Below, piece by piece: positions 25,968-34,467 of a stretch of DNA of 46,781 nucleotides. Source of the DNA: Lachnospiraceae bacterium (lineage in GTDB: Bacteria; Bacillota; Clostridia; Lachnospirales; Lachnospiraceae). Both the position numbers and the translations under genes were made by a program. The DNA lies in NCBI GenBank assembly GCA_015057445.1, contig SVEI01000016.1:1-46781 (forward strand), read 5' to 3'. Under the pieces are notes generated by a model. The model did not search any database. It had not been told where the DNA came from and saw only the letters and a list, made by a program, of their open reading frames with translations. The first letter of the stretch is position 1. Each line of letters begins with the position of its first letter.

Positions 25968-27134
25968 TTAATCTCTTCCATACAAATCTCTTGTATAAAC
26001 CTTATCAACAACATCCTCTATAGGTGACTCTAATCTATTGGCAACTATAACATCGGATATCTTCTTAAATTCATCTAAATCTTTTATAACCTTAGAATTA
26101 AAGAAGTTGTCATCCTTAAGAGTTGGCTCGTAGATAACTACCTCTACGCCCTCTCCCTTAATTCTCTTCATAATTCCCTGAATAGAAGACTGGCGGAAAT
26201 TATCTGAGTTTGTCTTCATGGTAAGTCTATAAATGCCTACTACCTTAGGATTTCTATCAAGGATTCGCTCTGCGATATGATCCTTACGAGTAGAGTTGGA
26301 ATCAACTATAGCCTCTATAAGGTTACTTGGAACATCACTAAAGTTTGCTCTAAGCTGCTTAGTATCCTTAGGCAAACAATATCCTCCATAACCAAAAGAT
26401 GGATTGTTATAATGAGAACCGATTCTAGGATCTAGACCTACGCCCTCAATTATCTGCTTAGTATTAAGTCCCTTCATCTCTGCATAGGTGTCAAGCTCAT
26501 TGAAATAAGCAACTCTAAGGGCAAGATAGGTATTTGCGAAAAGCTTAATAGCCTCTGCCTCTGTAAGGTCTGTGAACAAAATCGGAATGTCTTCCTTAAT
26601 CGCTCCCTCTGCAAGAAGCTCCGCAAACTTCTTTGCTCTCTCTGACTGCTCTCCAACTATAATTCTAGATGGATAAAGATTATCGTAGAGAGCTCGTCCC
26701 TCTCGGAGAAACTCTGGGGAGAAAATAATATTTTCAGTATTGAATCTTTCTCTTACAGACTTAGTATATCCTACAGGAACTGTGGACTTAATAACCATAG
26801 TTGCATCAGGATTAATCTCTAACACCTGCTTAATAACAGCCTCCACTGAACTAGTATCGAAGTAGTTCTTCTTCTCATCATAATTAGTTGGAGTTGAGAT
26901 AATAATATAATCTGCATCCCTATAAGCGTACTCGCCGTCGGTGGTGGCTTCAAGATTTAAGTCTTTGTTTGCAAGATAGTCTTCTATTTCCTTATCCATT
27001 ATAGGAGATATTTTGTTATTAATCTTATCTACTTTTTCCTGTATTACATCAACCGCTTTTACTTGATTATGTTGTGCAAGTAGAATTGCATTTGAAAGGC
27101 CTACATAGCCTGTACCTGCTACTGCGATTTTCAT
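25968..27134 (-). CDS. ugd: UDP-glucose 6-dehydrogenase
   Basis: Oxidises UDP-glucose to UDP-glucuronate with two NAD+. The 388-residue length is typical. The Rossmann motif is [10 protein letters not shown] (near 7-16). [18 protein letters not shown] and FSPEFLREG are conserved family blocks, and the catalytic cysteine lies in YGGYCLPKD (near 250). The C-terminal domain with [16 protein letters not shown] is intact. AGGAGG precedes the ATG. It is the last gene before a terminator. It could supply glucuronate for the surface polymer; a related UDP-sugar substrate is possible but less likely. Confidence 0.92.
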   Translation of the reverse strand: MKIAVAGTGYVGLSNAILLAQHNQVKAVDVIQEKVDKINNKISPIMDKEIEDYLANKDLNLEATTDGEYAYRDADYIIISTPTNYDEKKNYFDTSSVEAVIKQVLEINPDATMVIKSTVPVGYTKSVRERFNTENIIFSPEFLREGRALYDNLYPSRIIVGEQSERAKKFAELLAEGAIKEDIPILFTDLTEAEAIKLFANTYLALRVAYFNELDTYAEMKGLNTKQIIEGVGLDPRIGSHYNNPSFGYGGYCLPKDTKQLRANFSDVPSNLIEAIVDSNSTRKDHIAERILDRNPKVVGIYRLTMKTNSDNFRQSSIQGIMKRIKGEGVEVVIYEPTLKDDNFFNSKVIKDLDEFKKISDVIVANRLESPIEDVVDKVYTRDLYGRD

Positions 27135-27209
27135 ATATATTCCTCCTAAACAACTAACCGTGTGATAACATATATTAAAACATTCAGTCCACCAATGAAG
27201 ATTATATCA

Positions 27210-28304
27210 CTAGTTAAACCCATTAATTGCCTCTATAACGTAATCCTGCTCAGAAGCTGACATACCATTATAAAGTGGAATTGACAAAACTGTATTTGCA
27301 TATTTCTCCGTAATAGGGAAGTCACCCTCTCTAAAACCAAGGTAAGAGTATGCCTCTGACAGATGTGGTGGTATAGGATAATGAATAATTGTGCCTATCT
27401 CTTTGTTGTTTAGGTACTCTATAAGTTCTTCTCTTCTATCACACTTAATTACATATTGATGCCACACTGTTGTAGCTTTATCTCTTATGGTTGGCAAAAT
27501 AATATTATTGTTATTAAGCTCTGAAGTATATCTGTTGCATATGTGTTCTCTCTCTGCGGTGAGTTCCTTTATGTGACTTAGTCTTACTCTAAGCAATCCT
27601 GCCTGCAACTCATCTAATCTAGAATTTGCGCCAACTACCTTGTTGTAGTATCTCTTTTCACTACCGTAATTACGCAATACTCTCATCTCGTCGGCAATTT
27701 TTTCGTCATCTGTAACAATTGCACCACCATCACCAAAGCCACCAACATTCTTTGATGGATAGAAAGAAAAACATCCTATATCACCAAATGTACCTGTTAT
27801 TTTGCCATCATACATAGCTCCGTGTGACTGAGCGCAATCCTCTACCACTCGAAGGTTATATTTTTTTGCTAAAGCCATAATATCGTCCATTTTAGTCGCC
27901 TGTCCATATAGATGAACAACCAAAATAGCCTTCGTTTTTTCAGTTATCTTCTCCTCTATTTTTGTGGTGTCCATATTAAAGTACTCATCTGGTTCTACAA
28001 AGACAGGAGTAGCTCCATTCATGGTAATACCCATAACGCTTGCTATGTAGGTATTTCCCTGAACCAAAACTTCATCACCTTTACCAATTCCCAGTGCTCG
28101 AAAAGCTAGCCACAAAGCATCTAATCCACTTGCCAATCCTACACAGTACTTTGCTCCAACAAATGTGGCAAACTCTTCTTCAAAAGCCTTAACCTCATTA
28201 CCTAAAACATACCATCCTGAACGAAGAACCTCTATGGCCTTTTTCTCGAATTCCTCCTGATAAAGCTCGAAGCCTCTATCTAATCTATTTGGCATTATCT
28301 TCAT
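27210..28304 (-). CDS. DegT/DnrJ/EryC1-family sugar aminotransferase (FdtB/QdtB-like)
   Basis: PLP enzyme that aminates a nucleotide-linked keto sugar. The 364-residue length is typical. VLGNEVKAFEEEFA, then ASGLDALWLAFRALG, VEDCAQSHGA and FSFYPSKNVGGFGDGGA are family hallmarks; the lysine in PSKN (near 185) carries the cofactor. NSRLDELQAG and the late YPIPPH segment are also typical. With the FdtA-like ketoisomerase in the same cluster it would give a dTDP-3-amino-3,6-dideoxyhexose (inference). I chose the ATG at 28304, which has GAGGTG about 8 bases upstream; an in-frame GTG at 28319 overlaps that site. gtrA ends 18 bases before it. Confidence 0.9.
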   Translation of the reverse strand: MKIMPNRLDRGFELYQEEFEKKAIEVLRSGWYVLGNEVKAFEEEFATFVGAKYCVGLASGLDALWLAFRALGIGKGDEVLVQGNTYIASVMGITMNGATPVFVEPDEYFNMDTTKIEEKITEKTKAILVVHLYGQATKMDDIMALAKKYNLRVVEDCAQSHGAMYDGKITGTFGDIGCFSFYPSKNVGGFGDGGAIVTDDEKIADEMRVLRNYGSEKRYYNKVVGANSRLDELQAGLLRVRLSHIKELTAEREHICNRYTSELNNNNIILPTIRDKATTVWHQYVIKCDRREELIEYLNNKEIGTIIHYPIPPHLSEAYSYLGFREGDFPITEKYANTVLSIPLYNGMSASEQDYVIEAINGFN

Positions 28305-28322
28305 GTTAGTGCACCTCACAAA

Positions 28323-28736
28323 TTACTTTTTTTCTTTAAATGCCCAAAATTTATTAAGCACAAAATTTATAGGCACTGTAATCACTAGTTTTAGCAGTGG
28401 AGCAATGTATTCTGATATACCAATCAAATCTACCAACACTACCAATAAAATTAAAGAAATCACATAGCTTCCACCATACGAGGCAAAAACCTTCATGAAA
28501 CTTTTCAGTTTACTCACATTTTCTGAAACTTTAAATACGTGTTTACTATTCCAGTAGTATGCATTAAATACACTGACAACAAATCCTATCACATTCGCTA
28601 CAATATAATTAATACCGAAAAACACCAAAATATAATATACTACTAATGAAATTATGGTATTTGACATTCCAACAATACCAAATTTGATAAATTGTATTGC
28701 GCTCTTAGCTACCTCTTTTTTTGTATCTTCTTTCAT
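28323..28736 (-). CDS. Second GtrA-family membrane protein
   Basis: The protein has 137 residues, four membrane helices and a short N-terminal tail. FGIVGMSNTIISLVVYY, NAYYWNSKHVF and NFVLNKFWAFKEK match the GtrA family and its paralogue at 25301-25825. I chose the ATG at 28736 because GGTGGAG lies about 7 bases upstream; an in-frame ATG at 28780 would start inside the carboxyltransferase gene. Its natural partner is probably the GT2 at 33048-33995, five genes upstream, since no other unpaired GtrB-type enzyme is in the locus. Confidence 0.87.
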   Translation of the reverse strand: MKEDTKKEVAKSAIQFIKFGIVGMSNTIISLVVYYILVFFGINYIVANVIGFVVSVFNAYYWNSKHVFKVSENVSKLKSFMKVFASYGGSYVISLILLVVLVDLIGISEYIAPLLKLVITVPINFVLNKFWAFKEKK

Positions 28737-28749
28737 TATATTCTCCACC

Positions 28750-30261
28750 TTATAACGGTATATTACCATGTGGGACAACATTAATTTTCTTTGTATTACT
28801 TAATATTCTTGTAATACAGTCCCTTGTATCCTTAGGAAGAATTATATCATCTATATATCCAAGCTTCGCTGCATGATATGGTGTAGAGAAATTATCTTCA
28901 TATTCTCTAATTTTCTCATTCAGTAACTCTTGATTTCCATCCACCTGTTTTTTATATAGTATCTTAACAGCGCCTTCTGCGCCCATAACCGCAACCTCTG
29001 CTGTAGGCCACGCAAAAACATAATCTGCCCCAAGCTCCTTACTACACATAGCCAGATATGAGCCACCATAAGCTTTTCTTACTAGAATGGTAATTTTCGT
29101 AACCTTAGACTCACTAAATGCATAAAGCATCTTAGCGCCGTGTCGTATTATACCCTTATCCTCTTGATCCTTTCCAGGGAAGAATCCTGGAACATCAACC
29201 AGATTTACTATAGGTATGTTGTAACAATCGCAAGTTCTTACAAACCTAGCAGCTTTATCAGATGCATTTACATCAATACATCCAGCTAAACACTTAGGCT
29301 GGTTAGCGACAATGCCAATAGGATTTCCGTTAACTCGGGCAAAACATGTAATCATATTCTGGGCATACATTTTCTGTATTTCCATAATAGATCCTTTATC
29401 AACAATTCCATTAATTACGTCATACATATCATATGGAGTTCTTGAATTCTCTGGTATGATAGTATCTAATTTCATATCAATTGTTTTTGCTACCTCTGTT
29501 TTTACATATGGCAATTCTCTGTAATTCTGTGGAAGATAATCTAAAAGATTCTTAGCATAACCAATAGCCGCCTTGTCATTAGGAGCACTCATATGGCTAA
29601 CACCACTAATAGTATCATGCATAGTAGCGCCACCTAATTCCTGAGCAGTTACTTTTTGACCTGTAACAACTTCCACAACATTTGGCCCAGTAATAAACAT
29701 ACTACTACTGTCTTGAACCATTATAATAAAATCAGTTAATGCTGGTGAATAGGATGCTCCACCTGCACACGGTCCCATAATAATAGATATCTGTGGGATA
29801 ATACCTGACGACTTTACGTTATTAAAGAAAGTAACACCATAACCAGACAAGGCTCCAACACCTTCTTGAATTCTTGCTCCACCAGAATCATACATTCCAA
29901 CAATGGGAACCATAAGCTCTAAAGCTTTGTTCTGAATATCGATAATCTTCTTGGCATGCATCTCACCCAATGTTCCACCGAAGGCGGTAAAATCCTGTGC
30001 AAAAGCACATACAGTTCTACCATTTACCTTACCATATCCAGTTACTACACCATCACCATCTGGATGCTTTTCACCTACACCAAAATCATTACAACGGTGC
30101 TGTATAAATACATTAGTTTCAACAAAAGTATTCTTGTCAAACAAAAGTTCTAATCGTTCTTTTGCAGAGAGTTTATTCTTCTTGTGCTGTTTTTCTTTCT
30201 TAAGCTCTTCCTCCTGCATAACTGCATTTCTTTTTTGAAGGACTCTTTCTAATTTACTCAT
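28750..30261 (-). CDS. Biotin-dependent acyl-CoA carboxyltransferase subunit (PccB/MmdA type)
   Basis: The 503 residues form both crotonase-fold halves of a beta carboxyltransferase. The first has FAQDFTAFGGTLGEMHA, GMYDSGGARIQEGV and IMGPCAGGASYSPALTDF, where the backbone binds acyl-CoA; the second has VPGFFPGKDQE, RKAYGGSYLAM and AWPTAEVAVMGAEGAV, which binds biotin. The family includes propionyl-CoA carboxylase and methylmalonyl-CoA decarboxylase/transcarboxylase subunits, so propionyl/methylmalonyl-CoA is the likeliest substrate. No biotin carboxylase, biotin carrier or membrane decarboxylase subunit is in the window, so it must borrow partners or work in a different way. It overlaps the upstream CitE-like gene by 8 bases. 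Such a gene inside a glycan locus is unusual. Confidence 0.88.
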   Translation of the reverse strand: MSKLERVLQKRNAVMQEEELKKEKQHKKNKLSAKERLELLFDKNTFVETNVFIQHRCNDFGVGEKHPDGDGVVTGYGKVNGRTVCAFAQDFTAFGGTLGEMHAKKIIDIQNKALELMVPIVGMYDSGGARIQEGVGALSGYGVTFFNNVKSSGIIPQISIIMGPCAGGASYSPALTDFIIMVQDSSSMFITGPNVVEVVTGQKVTAQELGGATMHDTISGVSHMSAPNDKAAIGYAKNLLDYLPQNYRELPYVKTEVAKTIDMKLDTIIPENSRTPYDMYDVINGIVDKGSIMEIQKMYAQNMITCFARVNGNPIGIVANQPKCLAGCIDVNASDKAARFVRTCDCYNIPIVNLVDVPGFFPGKDQEDKGIIRHGAKMLYAFSESKVTKITILVRKAYGGSYLAMCSKELGADYVFAWPTAEVAVMGAEGAVKILYKKQVDGNQELLNEKIREYEDNFSTPYHAAKLGYIDDIILPKDTRDCITRILSNTKKINVVPHGNIPL

Positions 30262-31057
30262 CCAAACAACCCTTTCTTTTTGCTTCTAACTTCTTCTTAT
30301 AATACTCAATATGTGGTCTCTCATATATTCGGTCATTCATATATAACACACCACTATCACACTCATTATATTTCTTAATTATTTCCTCTATTAAGTTATA
30401 ATCCAAGTCATCATATACTTCTCTAAGCAAATCAACTTGTGAAGGATGTATCAACATTTTGCCATCAAATCCCAGTTTCTTAGAAGAAATTGCTGCATTC
30501 TTAAATCCTTCATTATTATGTACATCTGTATACACCGTATCGTAAATCATCTTACCATATGCCTTAGCATAAGTCACCAGCCTACTTTTAGCATATAGTA
30601 GGCTGGTTTCTTCATTTGCACACTCACTAATGGATGAATAATCCTCTGCGCCAAAAGCTATGGCAGTTATTCTCTGATCTGCAATGTATTTATCTACATT
30701 AACAACTCCCATAGGAGTTTCTATCAAACCAATAATATCTTTACTGCATATGGCTGGTATATCATCCGCGCTTTCAAGCTTAGGAAATACGAAACCACGT
30801 ACATTAAAATCCTGCAGCTTAGAGATTTCATATTCAGCCCTGTCAAAATTTAGTCTTACATAGATATTAATACGATTATCATAATTACTCAAAAATTCTA
30901 TGCAATGTGTTAGAGCTGCCTCCTTATCCTCTTGGGCAACCGAATCCTCTAGGTCTATAATAATAGCCTCTGCATCCATTTTTTCTATTTTCTTCAAATA
31001 TTTGTCATAGGAAGGAACAAATAACAGTCCTCTAGCTACGCAATTATTGCTTATCAT
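30254..31057 (-). CDS. CitE-like HpcH/HpaI-family lyase, second copy
   Basis: A TIM-barrel protein of 267 residues from the citrate lyase beta/malyl-CoA lyase group, a little shorter than usual. RGLLFVPSYDKYL, AIIIDLEDSV, VRLNFDR (substrate-binding arginine), LIETPMGV (metal-binding glutamate), AFGAEDYSS (metal-binding aspartate) and MLIHPSQV are the expected blocks in order. Known relatives split or join acyl-CoA and glyoxylate or oxaloacetate. Its start lies inside the end of the other CitE-like gene (14-base overlap). The two are only moderately similar, so they may catalyse different steps or form a heteromer. Confidence 0.85.
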   Translation of the reverse strand: MISNNCVARGLLFVPSYDKYLKKIEKMDAEAIIIDLEDSVAQEDKEAALTHCIEFLSNYDNRINIYVRLNFDRAEYEISKLQDFNVRGFVFPKLESADDIPAICSKDIIGLIETPMGVVNVDKYIADQRITAIAFGAEDYSSISECANEETSLLYAKSRLVTYAKAYGKMIYDTVYTDVHNNEGFKNAAISSKKLGFDGKMLIHPSQVDLLREVYDDLDYNLIEEIIKKYNECDSGVLYMNDRIYERPHIEYYKKKLEAKRKGCLDE

Positions 31058-31931
31058 ACTTCTTTGCTAACTCCACTATCTCTAATACTTTCTCTGCACG
31101 TTTTCTCATAGGTGGTCCTATCATCTTTCCATTTAGCATGGCAACACCAGAACCTGCCTTTGATGATTCTTTAATAGCCTCAACAATGGCCATAGATTTT
31201 TCTATCTCTTCTGGCTCAGGCATAAAACACTCATTTGCATATGAAATCTGCTTTGGATGAATCAACTGCATACCAGCAAATCCCATCTCGAAAGATATCT
31301 TTTCTTCCTTTACAAAGCCATCCATATTATCAAGCGCAAGATATGGTGTATCAATTGGTAATACACCTGCCGCACGGGCTGCAAGGGCTATACTTGCTCT
31401 TGGATAGTCAAAAGAACGTGGTGGTTCCTTATGAAGACCTTCTAAGTCATTCAAGAAATCTTCTCCTCCAAAGCATACTGCTATAGTTCTCTTACTTGCC
31501 TTGGCAATATTATACACATTCATAACAGCAGATGTTGTCTCAATAAGTGGCAGGAACTTAAAATGTCCATCGCAAATTCCCATCTCATGCTCATGCTGGG
31601 TAATTAATTTGTCATAAAATACCATATCCTCATCTGTATATATCTTGGTAAGGATAAATCCATTAATATCCGGATGTAATACATGCTTTAAATCCTCAAA
31701 AAGCATGTTACTCTCAATAGGATTAAGTCTAACAAACACCATACGATCCTTAAATGCACCTGTCTCAATATACTCTTTTAGTATAACTCTGGCATCTGCC
31801 TTAAACTCGGCAGGAACCGCGTCTTCCAAATCTATTAATAATGCATCTGCATTACAATTAAGTGCGCTGTCTATAAATTTTTTTCTATAGGCAGGAACGT
31901 ACAACATACTTCTAAGCAAATAATCTCTCAT
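31044..31931 (-). CDS. CitE-like HpcH/HpaI-family lyase, first copy
   Basis: The protein has 295 residues with the citrate lyase beta/malyl-CoA lyase fold. RSMLYVPAYRKKF, ALLIDLEDAVP, VFVRLNPIES, LIETTSAVMN, CFGGEDFLNDL and QLIHPKQI are in the family order, with the arginine, glutamate and aspartate ligands present. No citrate lyase alpha (CitF), gamma (CitD) or CitC gene is near, so a citrate lyase role is unlikely; a malyl-CoA or beta-methylmalyl-CoA lyase-type reaction fits the MaoC neighbour better (inference). I chose the ATG at 31931, with AAGGA about 10 bases upstream; an in-frame TTG lies two codons earlier. It follows the acyltransferase by 7 bases. Confidence 0.86.
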   Translation of the reverse strand: MRDYLLRSMLYVPAYRKKFIDSALNCNADALLIDLEDAVPAEFKADARVILKEYIETGAFKDRMVFVRLNPIESNMLFEDLKHVLHPDINGFILTKIYTDEDMVFYDKLITQHEHEMGICDGHFKFLPLIETTSAVMNVYNIAKASKRTIAVCFGGEDFLNDLEGLHKEPPRSFDYPRASIALAARAAGVLPIDTPYLALDNMDGFVKEEKISFEMGFAGMQLIHPKQISYANECFMPEPEEIEKSMAIVEAIKESSKAGSGVAMLNGKMIGPPMRKRAEKVLEIVELAKKYDKQ

Positions 31932-31938
31932 ACACAAA

Positions 31939-32601
31939 TTATCCTTTCATTCTTAATACTTTGGCAGGATTTCCAACCACAATACTGTTTTCTGGAACAT
32001 CCTTAACTACTACAGCACCAGCACCTACTAAGCTATAGTCACCAATTACTACCTTCTCCTTTATAGTTGCATTACTTCCAATGTGAACACTTTTTCCTAC
32101 ATGAACCCAGGAACCTACAGTCGCATTTGTAGCAATGTGCGTAAACTCATCTACGAAGGTGTCGTGTCCAACAAAAGAATTTCCTAACAATATACAATTG
32201 TGCGAAATAACGGAATCTGGACTTACTTGAGATAAAGGAGCCATAATTGTTCCATATCCTATCTCACTGTAATCCCATGGAACCACTGCTGTTGGATCTA
32301 TGGCTGTGTAATATCTATCCTCTGGTATACCAAGCTTGGAAATCTTCTCATAAACTTCTTTTTCTCTCTGCATACCACCAAAAGCAAGAACAAAGTAATA
32401 ATCTGGATCAGCAAGATATTTTGGAATATCATCTGAAGTTCCTATTACCTTGATTTTCTTTTTTGTTCCAACCTCTGTTCCTACCTCAATTACATCATTT
32501 AAAAATCCAACAACCTCTGCGTCACCTATTCTATCTATAACAGAAGAAGCTATCATGCCTATTCCATTTCCACCTAGAACAATTACCTTTTTTTTACTCA
32601 T
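31939..32601 (-). CDS. Sugar O/N-acyltransferase, NeuD/PglD family
   Basis: Transfers an acyl group from acyl-CoA to a sugar amine or hydroxyl. The 220 residues are a Rossmann-like N-terminal domain (VIVLGGNGIGMIASSV, about 5-85) that in PglD binds the nucleotide sugar, then a left-handed beta-helix of hexapeptide repeats (about 105-215). The presumed catalytic histidine lies in FVGHDTFVDEFTHI, as in PglD. The end, VPENSIVVGNPAKVLR, is standard. GGAGG precedes the start, which overlaps MaoC by 8 bases. With the adjacent acyl-CoA enzymes and the DegT aminotransferase it is the natural candidate for putting an unusual acyl chain on an amino sugar. Confidence 0.88.
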   Translation of the reverse strand: MSKKKVIVLGGNGIGMIASSVIDRIGDAEVVGFLNDVIEVGTEVGTKKKIKVIGTSDDIPKYLADPDYYFVLAFGGMQREKEVYEKISKLGIPEDRYYTAIDPTAVVPWDYSEIGYGTIMAPLSQVSPDSVISHNCILLGNSFVGHDTFVDEFTHIATNATVGSWVHVGKSVHIGSNATIKEKVVIGDYSLVGAGAVVVKDVPENSIVVGNPAKVLRMKG

Positions 32602-33061
32602 AATAGGCCTCCTTCTTCATCAAAACATTTCTTCTAAATCGAATAACCATCTCACCCTTCTGATTAAAGCCTCTTGTCTCAACATATATAATTCCTCTGT
32701 CAGGCTTTGACTTAGATTCTCTGCAAGAAAGAATTTCTGTCTCTGCATAAAGAGTATCTCCTACAAATACTGGCTTCAAATGTTCTACATTCTCATAACC
32801 CAAATTAGCTATAGCATTACCACTGATGTCTGTTACAGTAAATCCAACAACTAAAGAGAATACCAAGGTACCTACTACGAGTATCTGACCATGCTGATTC
32901 TTACTAGCATAATCCGCATTAGTATGAACTGGATGTGGATTCATAGTTAACAATGAGAATAAATTGTTATCACTTTCAAATATAGTCTTTGAAAACTGAT
33001 GCTTTATTATCTCGCCTTCCTTATACTCCTCATAATAATGTCCCATTCTATTTGCTTCCAT
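32594..33061 (-). CDS. MaoC-family hydratase, mesaconyl-CoA hydratase-like
   Basis: Hot-dog-fold enoyl-CoA hydratase of 155 residues. LLTMNPHPVHTNADYA carries the hydratase-2 type active-site region. VVGFTVTDISGNAIANLGY, PVFVGDTLYAETE, CRESKSKPDRGI and VIRFRRNVLM match, from memory, the mesaconyl-CoA hydratase-like subgroup more than R-specific enoyl-CoA hydratases of fatty acid storage. Two ATGs are possible: 33067 and 33061. AGGAG lies 3 and 9 bases upstream of these respectively, so I prefer 33061. It overlaps the GT2 gene by 14 bases and the acyltransferase by 8, so it belongs to this coupled unit. Confidence 0.86.
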   Translation of the reverse strand: MEANRMGHYYEEYKEGEIIKHQFSKTIFESDNNLFSLLTMNPHPVHTNADYASKNQHGQILVVGTLVFSLVVGFTVTDISGNAIANLGYENVEHLKPVFVGDTLYAETEILSCRESKSKPDRGIIYVETRGFNQKGEMVIRFRRNVLMKKEAYYE

Positions 33062-33995
33062 CTTCATCTTCTCCTTTTCCTTTTACTTCATCAAATATAT
33101 ACAGCGGTCTATTTCTGGATGCATCAAATATTCTCCAAATGTATTCGCCCAACACGCCAAGAGTTACCATTATCAATCCAAATGAGAATAGAATTAAAAT
33201 CATCATGGATGACCATCCCATTACTACTATTTTGCCAGCAAGTTTACTTATTAATACATAAAGTGCCCATATTATTGCTGTTACAAAAAAGGCAACTCCA
33301 GTAAATTCCATAAATCTTATAGGTACATAAGAAAAGCCTATTAATGAGTCAATGGATAACTTAATTTTTTTCTTTAAAGTCCAGCGTGACTTTCCTTCTT
33401 TTCTTTCTAATCTAACATATTCCACTATATCGTGTTTAAAGCCTGTCCACAATACTTGTAGTGTAATAGCGGAATTTTTCTCATCCATCAGTTGCAAAAC
33501 TTCCAACACAGACCTATCCATAAGACATATATCAAAGCCCTTTGGTGGCATATTTGATAAGGCAAATTTCCTTACTAACCAATAATACATATTGGCTGCT
33601 GCCTGCTTTGATTTTTTCTCCTGTCTTGCTTTCCTTACTCCTAGTACAACCTTATTGCCACTTTTCCAGCTTTTGTACATATCCACAATCAAAGATGCCG
33701 GTTCCTGAAGATCTGCAGCTTTAGAAACTACGCAATCTCCTGTTGCCAAGCTGAATCCTGCCATTACAGCTGCATGAGACCCAAAATTTCTAGATAATCT
33801 GGCAATTTTGATTTTATCATTCTTGGCCGCAAGCTCATTGAGCTTTTCCCAAGAATTGTCACCCGAACCATCATCTACCATAATTATTTCATAGTCGTCG
33901 ATGTTGGGAATTATTTCCTCCATAAAGCTATTATATAATCTGTCTAAAGACTCAGCATTATAATATACTGGTACAATAATTGATAATTTTGGCAT
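33048..33995 (-). CDS. Polyprenyl-phosphate glycosyltransferase, GtrB type, first copy
   Basis: GT2 enzyme of 315 residues. MPKLSIIVPVYYNAESL opens the fold. MVDDGSGDNSW, RNFGSHAAVMAGF and SKAADLQEP follow; the usual DADLQDP block is changed to KAADLQEP, so the first metal aspartate seems to be replaced. Two C-terminal membrane helices (about 230-255 and 265-290) match GtrB. I chose the ATG at 33995 because GGAGG lies 8 bases upstream; an ATG two codons earlier is too close to it. It precedes the acyl-CoA block directly, so it may load the acylated amino sugar on undecaprenyl phosphate. Probable partner: GtrA at 28323-28736. Confidence 0.86.
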   Translation of the reverse strand: MPKLSIIVPVYYNAESLDRLYNSFMEEIIPNIDDYEIIMVDDGSGDNSWEKLNELAAKNDKIKIARLSRNFGSHAAVMAGFSLATGDCVVSKAADLQEPASLIVDMYKSWKSGNKVVLGVRKARQEKKSKQAAANMYYWLVRKFALSNMPPKGFDICLMDRSVLEVLQLMDEKNSAITLQVLWTGFKHDIVEYVRLERKEGKSRWTLKKKIKLSIDSLIGFSYVPIRFMEFTGVAFFVTAIIWALYVLISKLAGKIVVMGWSSMMILILFSFGLIMVTLGVLGEYIWRIFDASRNRPLYIFDEVKGKGEDEDGSK

Positions 33996-34039
33996 TATCA
34001 TAACCTCCAAATGTTGAATTTACATTATGTTAAATAATC

Positions 34040-34447
34040 TTATGAATTAACTTCTTTAACAAACTCTTCGTAATCTCTTATATATTCTGAAGCATCATAA
34101 TGCTCACTGGCCAAAACCAGCAGTACAGAATCATCGCTAAAATCATACATATCTTTCCAGACCATATTAGGTAAATATATTCCAGTATGTGGTCTGTTTA
34201 AAGTAAAAACTGCTTCATTACCCTTGCCATCCATAACCTTTACCTTGCTATGTCCGGCTACATTTATTAATACAAACTCACTTCTTCTATTGGCATGTTG
34301 CCCTCTAACAACATCCTTATCTGAGCCGTATATATAGAAAATTCGCTTAATGTCAAATGGTACATCCTTCATACCTTCTACAACCACTAGTCTTCCTCTT
34401 TCGTCTCCACGCTGTGTGAAATCTAGCATTTTTACATTCTTATCCAT
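34040..34447 (-). CDS. Cupin-type sugar 3,4-ketoisomerase, FdtA/QdtA/WxcM-like
   Basis: The 135-residue single cupin resembles dTDP-4-keto-6-deoxyglucose 3,4-ketoisomerases. DERGRLVVVEG, FDIKRIFYIYG, VRGQHANRRSEFVLINV, TGIYLPNMVWKDMYDFS and the end YIRDYEEFV are in the family order. The usual active-site pair is RGxHAH; here the second histidine is asparagine (HAN), so the direction or even the activity could differ, although I recall HAN variants in related bacteria. It needs the RmlB product, and rmlA/rmlB are not in the window. Together with the DegT aminotransferase it points to a 3-amino-3,6-dideoxyhexose. AAGGAG precedes the start. Confidence 0.83.
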   Translation of the reverse strand: MDKNVKMLDFTQRGDERGRLVVVEGMKDVPFDIKRIFYIYGSDKDVVRGQHANRRSEFVLINVAGHSKVKVMDGKGNEAVFTLNRPHTGIYLPNMVWKDMYDFSDDSVLLVLASEHYDASEYIRDYEEFVKEVNS

Positions 34448-34467
34448 AGTAACACTCCTTTATAACT

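Noticed and set aside
27135-27209. Promoter before ugd
   Set aside because: The 75-base gap has AT-rich stretches, but no -35/-10 pair with acceptable spacing was found.
31044-31931. Citrate lyase operon
   Set aside because: Only CitE-like genes are present; CitD, CitF, CitC, CitX and CitG are missing, and the neighbours are glycan genes.
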